Under the pieces are notes generated by a model, which was not told the DNA's origin, did not search any database, and was given only the letters and a program-made list of their open reading frames with translations. From Apostichopus japonicus (Eukaryota > Echinodermata > Holothuroidea > Aspidochirotida > Stichopodidae), in assembly GCF_037975245.1 (NCBI RefSeq), contig NC_092574.1:19501713-19565712 (forward strand): a DNA stretch of 64,000 bases. The letters run 5' to 3'. Positions 1-33,755 of this stretch are shown one piece after another. Every line of letters begins with the position of its first letter. Position 1 is the first letter of the stretch. The position numbers and the translations under genes are program-made.

Positions 1-18747
<18,747 letters not shown>

Positions 18748-19640
18748 GATTTCTTGACGAATGCCGTATGCAAATGGTTCACCACACAAATCAACGTTAG
18801 TAAAAATTTATCACAACAACCAATTGTATCTCTCGACGGTGACGTTAACGACTAATTAATTGCTTTTTATTTCAGTGTTTGAACGTCTGAGGCAATTTAA
18901 AATGTTCATTTTTTAATCGGTTCTTCAAGTTCAAAACAGCGGCATTGTTAACCGTCCAGTTGGCTTAAAATGTCCAGTCCGCATGGCAACTTCCAAGTCA
19001 AAGTTTACCGACAATGCTTAGAACTGCTGAACGGTCATGAAAGCTTGTAAACGTAACTTCAGCAAAACTAGTAAAACTTATTGATCGAGAACAGCTGAAG
19101 GAAAGTAGGAAACTGAAAAACTGGCATCGACCGCAGGCCTCATACAGTTATACTGGGCCTTGATGTGTTACAAATACAACTTCCATGCACAATCGATAAC
19201 GTTGATCGTTCGTGTAGTAAACACTATTCACGCTTACCCATGAGGCTAGACATTGAGTTGAATGGAGTGGAGAGGCGCGAACGAAATGTGTAGTAATTGG
19301 ACGATAACGGTAACGCCTTCAACACACCTACGTCATTTAGGTTCTGATGACTATAACATATGTAGGCCTACACACCCTTCAAGTTTATTTAGAATCCAAA
19401 TCAACCTGAAATGATTGTTTCTCATTGGAGCTAAAACATAAAATTTGCAAACGAAAAACATCGATCAATACCAGCAACAAGACAAAGAAGAAGAAGAAAA
19501 AAAAACATGTGCAAACAAAATTAGTAGAGAATAAATATGCAGTATATAAAAAGTTCAGAAAGACAATAAGAATTCATAAGAATGTAAAAAAAAGAAGCAA
19601 CAAATCGTAAAAAGTTTAGATTGCATGAAAAAAGAAGACT
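18748..19640 (-). other. TDO2 5' flank (5' UTR and promoter expected here)
   Basis: The transcription start and promoter of TDO2 should lie here or further right, because exon 1 begins at 18747. I could not identify a TATA box or a start site with confidence. An A-rich stretch runs from about 19480 to 19640. Confidence 0.4.
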
Positions 19641-21420
19641 AAACAAATAAGGCACATTTTGAAGAATAAAGTTTACACACTATGAATTAGGCCTGGCGTT
19701 GAAACATCGAAGAGTTTTGAGTGTTTTGGATTTTGTGTGTAAGACTGTTCCAGGCTCTGGCTACAATGTACTGGAAAGAATCTTTGTGGACCCTTTTTCA
19801 TAATACGTACACATCTAATTTGGTAGAAGAGCGAGTACAAATACCACTGTGGTGATATTTCTCTAGTTTGGTGGGAAATATGTTAGCCAGTGGCGTCACC
19901 AGACTTTTCAGTCTGGGGGCACAGGGGGGCACCAGCAGTTTGATCACACATCGAGTATGGCTCAGTATGCAGGTGTGAACATTCGCCATTTGTTCCTACA
20001 AGCTTCTGACCTCAAATGACCTCTGCACCACCTACACAACAGGGTTAATATATGGGTCCACAAATATAGGCAAGTATGGTGCCTGCGGACCCTCACATTC
20101 TCACATTTCGTTAGCTCCTAACCTGTCAACCTCAGACCAAGGCAGCATATTGCAGTACCCTCCCTTCTCACAGTCATGTAGCTCGCGAAGCGGACTTGTA
20201 TATCCGCTGGTATGGCGTGAGCACTGACACATTCAATGTAAATATCGACACCTGTTGTGATGGCGCGGGTTACGACTTCGATACCCGACGTTCAAGGATA
20301 AACTTGTTCATATTTTCGCAGCTCATTTGAAGAAAATACGAATTACTGTGCTTCTTTGTCCTTATGAAAAACCAACTCAGTTGATGGGAGTTGAATATAA
20401 CAAAATATATATATATTTTTTTACCAACCCAAATCTCAGATGGGGGGCACTCGGGGGGGCACTAGGTTTTCCAGGGGGCATGTGCCCCCCTGCCCCCCCC
20501 CCCCTTGGCGACCCCACTGATGTTAGCCAAATAGTTTGGGGCAAGATACTGAACAATTTTCATCACTTGAACACAAACATTAAAATTAAAATTCTGGGTT
20601 AATGCTCATAACTTTGAGCTCATCAATTAAGCAGGTCTTTGGCAATGGCTCCGTGAGTGACTGTTTTGTATTATACGTATTCAACGATTTTGAAAGTAGC
20701 CTTTTGGGGAGGGTACCCGTTGAAAGTGTCGAAAAATAGTCAAATATGAGGTAAAATAAGAGTATGATACAAAATATTCCAAGTGTCATAAGGGATGAGA
20801 CTCTTTTGACTCAAATTTGACCCTTTTTAATTTTGATATCTCATTGTCAAAATGTGCCCAAAATTGAAATTTGTCATCAACTATACCCACCCAAGGTAGC
20901 AGACATTTGGACCATGCAGTTAAATAGGATCATTGTTAACTGACAGTGACATATTTACCACATGAAGGGTTGGGTGTTTTTCTTTTACTATACAAATCAG
21001 GATAGACTTAGTTTTACTAACATTCACACTAAGTCTATTTGCATTGAGCCATGTCATGGGTATTACACAAATCACTTTGTAGGGTGTACTTAATTCACAA
21101 CATTGAAGTCCTTATAGATCCAAGATAAAATATAGTGTCATCAGCATACATATTAACTTCAGAAAAATTAAGACAGATCATTTAAATAAGTGATTAAGAG
21201 GAGGGGACCATTGAATGAGCCTTGAGGAGCACCAGTAGTCATGGGAAGGAGGTCAGACTGACACCATTGACTTCAGAGGTTTGGAGTATGCAAGAAAGAT
21301 CCCCCAAATCACTTGTTTTCAATGCCACATGTATTCCAAACATATACAATTGAATGGTCAATGGTATCAAAAGCCATATTTTATAGGCATAGGACTACGT
21401 ATACCATACCAACCATAGAC
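19640..21420 (-). pseudogene. Decayed non-LTR retrotransposon reverse transcriptase, split by a hAT-like insertion
   Basis: Minus-strand translation in shifting frames shows the reverse-transcriptase signatures of a jockey/CR1-type LINE. These are MAFDTIDHSIVY (about 21377-21345), TGAPQGS followed by GPLL and NDLS (about 21236-21180), and YADDTI at 21148-21134. C-terminal features follow: KLEKYHHSGICTRSSTKLD (about 19870-19805), then a VHKDSFQYIVARAWNSL segment (about 19795-19735). Many stops and frameshifts make it non-functional. The C-terminal part is separated from the rest by the 632-bp element at 19888-20519, so the hAT-like insertion is younger than the LINE. Boundaries are approximate; only the 3' part of the ORF survives. 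Confidence 0.85.
19888..20519. mobile_element. Non-autonomous hAT-like element (632 bp) inserted in the LINE
   Basis: Ends are CAGTGGCGTCACCAGA on the left and GGCGACCCCACTG on the right, forming an imperfect terminal inverted repeat. It is flanked by a perfect 8-bp target-site duplication, ATGTTAGC (19880-19887 and 20520-20527). An 8-bp duplication is characteristic of the hAT superfamily. The interior has poly-G and poly-C tracts near the ends and no transposase ORF, so it must have moved in trans. Confidence 0.85.
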
Positions 21421-22234
21421 ATGCTCTGTCAATCGAAGCCTGACTTGTTTAAGTTGAATAGTTTTAATATAGCGCATTTCTACACCATTTCTATCCTGTG
21501 GGAAATGAACTTTTAATCATCTGAGGCTCATCGCTTAAAATTGTCAGTTTTATTTTAGCTATGATGAGGACTCCAAAGGTTTCGTCACTTAGAAACCAGC
21601 CACTTCACTCACTGGTACAAAAAAAGTTTCCACACTGCTCTTTGAAGGTATGTCTAATAAGAATTCAATTGACCCAACTTTCGCATCTAAATTCATGCTT
21701 TACACACACACACACACATCGTATTTGGTAATATATCACATAACTATGTTCTTTTGTTGTTGCTTTTTGTCATTTTTCCCACCGGGTTGACATCGAATCT
21801 GCTTGGAGTATGCCACCCCATGGGACTTGAAAGTTGAGAAACTTTCATTCATGGATATCGCCCCGATTATCCAAGTTTCATTATATTGTTGGCAAGTCTG
21901 TTATCGGTCGGCGCAAAAATGTTGCTGTTTCTCACACACCATCATTCGTAGACAAAGCCTATAGTGAAAATAAACAAAGTTTAGCGTCTGTTTGTTTTTG
22001 TTTTTTCTTCTCCTTCGTCTTTAAGAAAAAAATATATTTTAATTAATCTTTTTTGAGAAGTTTATTCTAGCGGCTCTGATTTTAAGTGAACAATCTTTTG
22101 GCAACGCTGCATTTTCGAGCTGTATATGTCTAGGCGAGGTTATGTATGTATATAGAGACATATAGTTTGATGTCTCTCTTGTTATTGAAGGTAGGCAAAT
22201 ATACATCTTTTGGTAAATGACTAAGTCACAATGG
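21421..22234. other. Intergenic, no gene seen
   Basis: AT-rich sequence with a short CA microsatellite near 21702-21718. No supported gene. Confidence 0.6.
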
Positions 22235-22242
22235 TGTAAACT

Positions 22243-22603
22243 CAGTGGCGTAGGAAGGTACTTTTGAGTGGGGGGGGGCTGAAGACTGATGGCCGGCCTG
22301 GGGAGGGGTCTAAGGGGAAGGGGTGTCCCCCTCCCCTTTGGAATTTTTTTGCATTTCCAGGTGGCCTCAGATGCAATTTGGTGCAATATAGCACACTTCA
22401 ACTCCCACTCCATTTTGTAAAGAATTTTGCATTTTCACCTGGCCTTAAATGCAATTTGGTGCTCCAAATGAGATTTTTTTTCTCATTTGGCAATGAAAAA
22501 GGGGTTTTCTGACTTGCGGAGCGGGGGGCCGAATGATACTTCCGCCCCCCATATTTTTCACTGGGGGGCTGGCGCCCCCAGCCCCCCGGTCCCTACGCCC
22601 TTG
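22243..22603. mobile_element. Non-autonomous hAT-like MITE, copy A (361 bp)
   Basis: Left end CAGTGGCGTAGGAAGG and right end CCGGTCCCTACGCCCTTG, with inverted matching over the GGCGTAGG core. It is flanked by a perfect 8-bp duplication, TGTAAACT (22235-22242 and 22604-22611). The interior has a G-run, a 'gatggccggcctggggaggggtctaa'-type GC block, a half-repeat carrying 'gcattt(c/t)ca(g/c)ctggcct', and C-runs at the right end. There is no transposase. It is about 90% or more identical by eye to the copy at 46860-47225. Confidence 0.9.
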
Positions 22604-22611
22604 TGTAAACT

Positions 22612-24225
22612 GGAATTACCTCAAACAAGTACGGGCTCTTTCTTTAATACTTAATATATTAGAACAGATATAGATTCATTGTCAACAGTTCCTGTCGAAT
22701 ATTGTCTTTCCTATACATCTGTTTTTACATGTTGTTGTTTTTAAACGTTTCTCTAAATTATTTTTTTTGTACTTCGGTCCGTTTGCAAGTATTGTATTGA
22801 CACAATATTATAAATGCATATAAAAATCATTTTCTTTGACTCATACTACCATTACATATAAGTATACCAGCAGCATTCTATAATCGTTTATAATTATTTA
22901 TAATAATTTATATATATATATATATTTTTTAATTGCCAATTAAAGCTTCGTCAAATCTGAATTGTTACTCGAACTAGAAGGCCTCACAACCATTATTTCT
23001 TCATAATGGTCCTAATTATTTTCTTCATATGATTGAAGTTTTACTATATACAACGGTAGTTATTTCAAATTAATTGGAAGAATTGCATTGTGTTAAAACC
23101 TGAACTCGTGGTATCATTCATTAGTAGGTTCTAAATTGAGTTGTTCTTACCAAGAGGTATATGTCCAATCAATTTCTATGGTCCATATACACACAGGATT
23201 GGTACGCTGTCAGTTGAAAAACTATGTATAACATCGGAGAAATTGGCCCTGTGTTCGCAGCTGGGCTATTCCAATATTTTTTTAGGAGTTTTATGTTGCT
23301 GAGCTATGTAAAGAGTAAAACTCGTACAACATTGCATGATAATTTTGTACTAAATCTGTATATGGAGTTATTGACTGCTGTTAATTTATTTACTAAAAAT
23401 TTTTTTTACATCAACTTGAAATTATTTAAAAGTTAATGTTAAACTATTTCGAACAAGTATAGGCAGTAACCTCCTCCATGAACATCGACTGTGCGGAAAA
23501 TTCAAAGACGAACGGATGAAATCCCAAAATGTTTACATTTTAAAAATTATTTTTGTAATAAAATATACATAGAATTATTTAATTTAGTTATGTTCTGCAA
23601 CGTAACCTCGTTTTTGGGGTATTTCTTTTATAATTTAATATATGGTAATTGAGAAAGTTTTAGGCTTGTTGTACGCACTTTGTACGCACTTGCGGCGTTG
23701 TTGTACGCACTTGCGGCTTTGATAAGCCAATGAGGCGTCTTCGTGAGTTCCTGCTTGCAGGAGGATCTTAAAATATATACATACATGCATACACTTGCTA
23801 ATACAATTGTGTACAATGCAATAGGGAGACGGAAAGATAACTCAAAATTCTACAAGTCTTACAAGGATTGTCATTGGACAGTCAAAAAGACGGTCCTAAA
23901 TTTGGACCAATCACCATGACTTTTATATCAATGGGAAATGAATTTTCGCATCTTTCTGTTATGCAAGAAGTCGAAGTATTGATTTTGATGTTAAAGGGAA
24001 GAACTCTTTCTTTAGATGGAAGACCCTCAATTGATGATACGGATTAAAATACACCGTGTAATTGTATAGGCGATTGAGAGGTAAAATTATCTGAATGTAC
24101 TCTCTTTAAAAAGAAGAAGAAGAAGAAGAAGACGATTCTAAACAGTCTTTAATGCGAGATTTAAATTATACCACGGTCACAAGTATTAAATTGCATCTCC
24201 CGACCACATTAGACTAACTACGGTA
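22612..24225. other. Intergenic, no gene seen
   Basis: Very AT-rich, with a short (TA)n at about 22910-22926 and an AAG-type microsatellite at 24112-24131. The open frames here are short and have no recognisable features. Confidence 0.6.
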
Positions 24226-24605
24226 GCGGTCACACGTACTCACACGACTTTGTACTATATTCGGACGATCGTTATTCGCGGACAAATGCATCAGTGAGTT
24301 ATTAATGCTTTTGCAAAGCTATCATACTCAGTTGCGTTGGGTCGGTCAAGGTTAAATTGCATAGCCGGACAACGCAATTGCGGTCACACGCATAGTTATT
24401 CCTGCTAACGATGGCCGGACCATGGTTAATTCGGGGCTAACGATGCTAATTACCTCTTTAGTGGACGATGGTCGGAGGATCGTCAGACCATAGTAGAGAG
24501 CGGTCACACGCAAACCGTACCATAGTCGGACCATGGTCGGACAATGGTCGGACCATGGTCGGACCATCGTTTTGTCTGAAAAAAATGTACGTGTGACCGG
24601 GGTCT
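24226..24605. mobile_element. Short element with CGGTCACACGTAC terminal inverted repeats
   Basis: The left end has CGGTCACACGTAC and the right end has GTACGTGTGACCGGGGTCTTAG, its inverted match. Further internal copies of 'gcggtcacacgca' occur at about 24379 and 24500. Next to the right end (24515-24568) is an 11-bp array of GGTCGGACCAT-like units. The outer ends and any target duplication are not clear. No protein is encoded; the minus-strand open frame across the array is repeat-driven. Confidence 0.6.
24515..24568. repeat. Tandem 11-bp array, GGTCGGACCAT unit
   Basis: About five consecutive units: catagtcggac, catggtcggac, aatggtcggac, catggtcggac, catcg. The unit is partly self-complementary (ATGGTC/GACCAT), so each unit can form a small palindrome. 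Confidence 0.8.
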
Positions 24606-28009
<3,404 letters not shown>

Positions 28010-29987
28010 TGGCGTTCAAAGGAATAGTTCATGCGTCGTTCCACTTACGCTTGACAAAGCACAACAACCTAAGGTTTTTAAAATCAAATCGGCTATAGTC
28101 GTTATCATAATCCAAGCTCTAACATCCTTTTTATATTGTATTAGCAATGGGGGTTAGTGAGGCATGCACTGCAACAACTACGCCTGTGTTTGTATTTGTA
28201 CAGTCTATATCACCATGGCCACTAGTTTTGGGGGTTTTAATCGAATATAACGTGACTTCCTAGCAGATAGAGAGAGAGTCTCTTCGGGTGGCATACTCTA
28301 GTCTATATCAATCCGCCCGAATGTTCTCCTATCTCAGGAAAAGTGACAAAATGCAGTAGGAAAACATCTTTTTTGATATGCAAACAATCAGGATCTGTTT
28401 ATTTTGTGGCTTACATGCTGAAGAGCAAGAATGGAAATGAATGTGGTGCAAAACTTGGGTCAATTGAGGCAATTTTAGACCCCTTCAAGCCTCCCCAGGA
28501 GCAGCGTACGAAAATTGTTTACTACTCTAGGCTCTGATAGCAAAACAAAATCTACATGGTCATGATTCGGCAAATTGATGGTACCATGAAAGGCCAACTT
28601 GTCAGCTATCCAGTAATGCGTAGTGGTTAAGCTATAGTGAAACTTCTATCTAGACTTAGAGACCACATAATTTTTGTGATATAGTCTGTAAGTCAATGGG
28701 GCTTTAAATGAGCGTATGCTAACTTCACCCATCTCTCTCCACCCACCCACCCATCCCCTCTCTCTCCACCTCTCTCTCTCTCTTTGAGTGGAGAGACAGA
28801 GAGCATATAATAGGAGACCCTGGTTCAAATACCGGGGAATTTTGTTTTTCACTGTTCTTGATTACGTCTATGTTATTTGCTTATACATAGCCAAGTATCA
28901 TAGTTTCTATGAATAACCAGGAGTCGATACAGGTAGGCTGTCAAATCTAGTTCTCCCGTGTCCCCCACCCCCCCCCCCCCCTCTTCCGATAGATCGTATT
29001 CTAGATCCCTCACTGAAAACGTTATGACGTGGTTTGTTCTGCTGACGTAGCATTCGACTATATGCAAATTAGTTCTCAAAATCATGTCAAAGGCATCGTG
29101 GCAAACTTCACATTTTTTTCGTCAAGAAATACATTGTGTAAAGATTTCGCGGAGCTTTATTATCACATTTGTGTTTTATTTCATGATACACTTTGTACGT
29201 TGAAAAAAAAGCAATCAAGATATGACAAACAATAAATCAAAAACACGTCGAGCATTGTGATCGCAACACTGTTATGCCTATAGCACCCGTTTTTCCAGCG
29301 TTTTCGCTTGATGACCCCAATTTTCAACTCCAGCGGAGGATATTGTGGCTTGGGGAAAGGGAGGTCTATGGGGGAAGTGGTGTACCCCCCTCTCCACCCC
29401 CATTGAGAGATACGATTAAGGTTGCCTAGTTTCACAAGGGTGTTATAATTTGCAATTAAGTGATGTTCAAGATTATTCCACTTGCTATTTTTCCAAAGTT
29501 TCTTGGCGGCCCTCCAAATTTGTTGTTGACGACGTCACCATAAAAATGGCCGCAACCCCCCCCCCCCCCCATTTTGAATAACAGGGCTATAGTTGAGCTT
29601 TGAATCTCAACAGAAACCTACAGTCGTACACTACATATGTAGTGTAATAGCCAACTCTCCTGAATCAAAGTCTGGACTAAAATCTGTTTTCTTCATTAGT
29701 ATATGTACAACACCTTGAAATGGTTTGTCTTTATATGATCTGACAAATATTAAATTGAACAGACTTGTGTTAGAAGGACTAGCAGATGGCTTTTTTTTTA
29801 AGTTTGTTTTTGGCTATACAATCATTGTAGGTTACTAATGAAACAAGTGTTAATGCATTGCTGTTATTACTACCAGAGGCTTCCTTCCTGAGTCATTTCA
29901 ATCACATCCTGAAATGTTTATACAACAGTGAAAACGGTCGAATGATAGACATACGTACTTTGGGTATCTTGGGTTTTTGAACTGTAA

Positions 29988-29988
<1 letters not shown>
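28010..29988. other. Intergenic, no gene seen
   Basis: Contains a pyrimidine microsatellite (CT and CCCA motifs, about 28727-28785) and C-runs at 28967-28982 and 29559-29573. No exon could be supported. Confidence 0.55.

Positions 29989-30044
<56 letters not shown>
29989..30044. repeat. (TA)n microsatellite, about 56 bp
   Basis: Alternating TA with a single G interruption. Confidence 0.97.
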
Positions 30045-30284
30045 AATGAAAATCGTAATGAGTTGGAAAATCATTGGATTATCGTTTTACAAACAATTAC
30101 GTTGTTTTGTTTGTCGGTTGTTGCTAATCTCTTTGATTTAATATCGATGCAGTGCAGTGGTGATGTGCGGAGTCTTTCGTGGATTTGGTATTTCTGTTTT
30201 GTAAACTTGGGAAAAGGGGTTTGTTTCTATACTTCACTTGGTTTCGTCACAACTTTCTTCGCCATGGCTGCACTGCAGTGATGT

Positions 30285-30560
30285 CGAATGGGGTGCCTTT
30301 GCCTACAGCCAGTTTTTTGGGAAAGTGGTGAGATGCTGGGGCATACACTCTCGTCCGTCGGATGGGGACGTTAATTGGCGGTCCTGGGAGCAGGAATGGG
30401 AGCAAATTCACCCCCTGCCTCGTTTTCATCTGGACACTTATCGAAAAGAGAAGGCTTGAAATAAGCCGGTGTTCATCCACGATCTAACACGGACAGGGTC
30501 TAAAATAAGCTACCGTAAGGCTTCCTGATCCTCGGTCTCTAAACTAAACTAAAGTAATAT
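30285..30560 (+). repeat. Probable decayed SINE-like dispersed repeat
   Basis: Moderately GC-rich compared with its surroundings. It contains 'gtggtgagatgctggggcat', 'cgtccgtcggatggggacgtt' and 'agccggtgttcatcca', phrases that resemble a dispersed repeat common in invertebrate deuterostomes. It ends in a CTAAACTAAACTAAA tail. Assignment rests on general resemblance and the tail, not on a second full copy in this window. Confidence 0.35.
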
Positions 30561-33500
30561 GACCAGATTCTGTTTAGCTACATTAGCAATATTCTGCGAA
30601 GATCTGGTATCGTCATTTATTTATGCACCCTCTTATTTCTACTCCCGGACCTACTCTATACATTTTAAACTTGGTCACCGCCCCTCAATATACATACTAA
30701 CATACTTTGATGGTTTGATTCCTTTCGAGCAAAGCCTTTTATCGATATCCAAAATAAGTTTGTTTCCTCATATTAAATAATTTTTATCCGAACTGTACGA
30801 ATCACATCAAAGGTATATTCATATAAGTCATAAAACAAACAAATTACACAATAACAGAAGGAAGGCCCTCTCCCATATTAGTTATGTACATTATATTACC
30901 TAATCTCTCTAGTTAATATTTTATGCAGTTCCATCACATCTTAGAAACAACTATTAATTTTTCTTGGTTTAGGAGATAGGCCTATATAGCTGTTAATTAT
31001 ATAACACTAACACAAAAATTACATGTTATAACAAATTAATAATAAATTTATATATAATTAGTAAATTTTGACCTGTGTTTCGTGAGATATGTACATTTTT
31101 AAAACAGAGGTTAAAATATGGCAGCACAAAATGAGTTTCAGTGTGATATTTAAAAACCAATGAACTCATTAATGCTGCTAATATTTTTTATAACATTTAA
31201 TTAATCAAAGTAATTCTACTACCTAGTATATTACACAGGGGGTGGAGGGGTGCTTGCTTCTTCTTACAATGTGACAAAATTCAATATTTCTAGGACATGA
31301 TCTGTTTTGTTTTGCGTATATGTGAGCTTAAGTTTACCCTTTGAAGAACGAGCCATTCGAATATATATACCGATGGACTTACATTATCATTTAGTCCTGA
31401 TTTGTATATATGCAATGCGATGAACAGTAACGATAAGTTCTGGAACGAGGAGCGCACGTCATCGATTTAGTCTTTAAAGATCATTCTAGTCAATATCTTG
31501 AAAACCGAATATGATATAACAAATTATCTATACTGAATAGCATCTAGAGCCAGGGACAACTATACGTCATCAGCAATTTTTTTTTTTTTTTACCCTTCAG
31601 TTTTGCTTAGGTATCTAGTATCAGGTAGTATAACAATGCGCGTACACTATTCGTTGACCAATATTTTCCTGTATACCTCCACATTGTATTGGGCAGTCTA
31701 ATTGACCCCCCAGCCCCCCTGCTTATTTCGACCGTGAGCTCCATTTCGTCGGTCGTACATATAGCCTTGTTTAAAATGTGATCGCAACAGATTCATCTGT
31801 TTCCATCTATCGCATAATTAAGGCCAGTTTTGTTTCACCGTTACGTTGTACTTTTATCATGGCGAGAAACGGAAGCAGTATATGGTTAACACCTGGCTAT
31901 TTACTACAGTATAGATGATTGGCATATTTTGACTGAAAATGTCATTGGGAAGTTATTAAGCAGTCTGTGGTATTGAAGGAAACAATTCGAGCAATAAACT
32001 GGGCGTATTTGCTCGTAAAACATAGTTTTGTCCTATTTGGAAAAACAAGCAAAGGTGATTTTCTAATATCTTGACATCCTTTTAACATAGAATTAGTTAA
32101 CACTTTTAATTTCCTTTGCGTGAAAATTCACACGTTAATATTGCTCATATAGGCTTTGTACAGTGAGAAATAGTCCGGACACTCTGTTATATATTCAAGA
32201 ACAGTGCCAGCCTAATTATGTCATAGAAAGTTATATACATACTATATGCTAATTAATACACATTCCTTTTGTATTGTAACTCTGACCTGATATAAAACAC
32301 AGGAGACAGTTACACTCTGGCTCTCTAGACTAAGAAACATTTGTCTGCGTAGGTTCTTCTCGGCCTTTTGGCAGTCCCGATGCAAGGGGACTGGGGTTGA
32401 GAGCGGATCAGTCGTTTTGGTAGTTTGGTTTTCGTGCCAGGTTCTTTCCTGGGCGACTTTTCTTAAAATAGTATCTTTAATACCCACGCATTGGAGCCTC
32501 CGGTCATTTTTAGTTACCTTTTCCAAGATAGAAAACAACCCTCACTCCATTAGTTTCAAAGTCTTCAGTCCTTTAAATTTTGTCTCAGGCTAATACCTAA
32601 CAAAAAAACAGTTACTCGTTTATTTTTAGATATATTACACTACTAATTCTCTCCTAAATAACACATATCGGTTATTCACAGAACACAATGAGAAGTACAC
32701 GTTCATGATCAACCATATTGAGTTTCTTCTGCAATCTATAATATGTCAAAAGCATTAATCTATTAATTGGCCAGAAGAGGTTCGAGCATATCGGATATTG
32801 TTTTACTAACGCAGACGTGGAATGACCTTGATATGAAAAAAAAAACATGTGGAAGTGAGGTCAATAAGTTGGCAGCTAATTATTAACAGTTTCCACATAG
32901 TAACGAACTTTTGAAATAATTGTTTTCACATTTTCTAAACTGATGAAAACCGTATTGTTCATAGGAAAACATTTGTTTTCTTCTCGTCAGCTTCAATGTT
33001 GACGGATTAACTAAAAGATGTTAATTGACTTTATGGAGTTATTAAAACACATTTATTCAAATTAAAATCAACAACTTTCAGGTGATCAGTTGCATTTCAA
33101 TGAGTTTAGTTTATGATTCAAATGAATTTCAGTGGTGCGTCTTTTTAATTGCAGGTGTGGTCACATCTTTTCACAAGTTAAAGAAGTTGCAAAGATGTAC
33201 CAAGAGGTTAGGTCCACGTAATAACCTCTAGGTCAATTAATTATCTACGACGGCCAGAGAGAGCATTGTTTGGCGCAATTAAAGGTCCAGCATGTACTTA
33301 CTGGTTGCCACAACAAGAACCTGAAGGAAATATAACTGATAAAACATCTATATAGATTAACAGTATTTTGGCAGACGGTTGCGATCCGAAAAGTTTGTTG
33401 TGAAAGCAAATTTTACTAGGATGCCTATAGAATGTGTTTCTTTTAGTCACTAGTCCAAATGTGAACTTTCTTATGGACTATCCCTTAAAATGTTGAAAAT

Positions 33501-33755
33501 ACAAAGTTGTTCACGTCCGTGTCGCAATACCCATTACCATCATATATTATATTGATATCGCTAAAGAATATGGCCGCCTGATTGGATTTAACTGGCCAGA
33601 AGGTGATGAAGTCACACATCAATTTAACATAGCAAGCATCTTGATGCGGCGGTCGTGATCATCCTCCACTCATTGCACTTATGGGGACTGTTGTTCTTCC
33701 TTCATGGTGTTGTGTTTTCTAGGTATCATTCTCGTTCGATGATCATAGAACGAGT
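30561..33755. other. Intergenic / 3' flank of the LRR gene
   Basis: AT-rich, without a supported exon. The only notable feature is a 17-base match to the 5' end of U2 snRNA at 32356-32372. The 3' untranslated region of the LRR gene should begin at 33755 and run to the left; I could not fix its poly(A) site. Confidence 0.5.
32356..32372 (+). other. 17-base U2-snRNA-like fragment
   Basis: CTTCTCGGCCTTTTGGC is identical to the start of animal U2 snRNA (positions about 5-21). The match stops abruptly on both sides: the following bases are 'agtcccgatg', not the U2 branch-site-pairing region. It is not a U2 gene. It could be a tiny retrocopy or chance. Confidence 0.35.

Noticed and set aside
19201-19260. 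Alternative TDO2 start ATGTCTAGCCTCATGG/GTAAGC on the minus strand
   Set aside because: It has a good donor but leaves the wrong number of bases for exon 2; the MSCPFGK exon at 18725-18747 fits phase and family sequence. It might still be a 5' UTR exon.
22039-22413. Open frame with PPLPLRPLPRPAISLQPPP
   Set aside because: It lies in the GC-rich interior of the hAT-like MITE, and the same text appears in the second MITE copy, so it is repeat sequence.
24352-24567. Minus-strand frame with repeated MVRPWSDH-type residues
   Set aside because: It follows the 11-bp GGTCGGACCAT array.
28797-28845. GGTTCAAATAC, similar to a tRNA B box
   Set aside because: No matching A box or cloverleaf upstream; one mismatch to the consensus is expected by chance.
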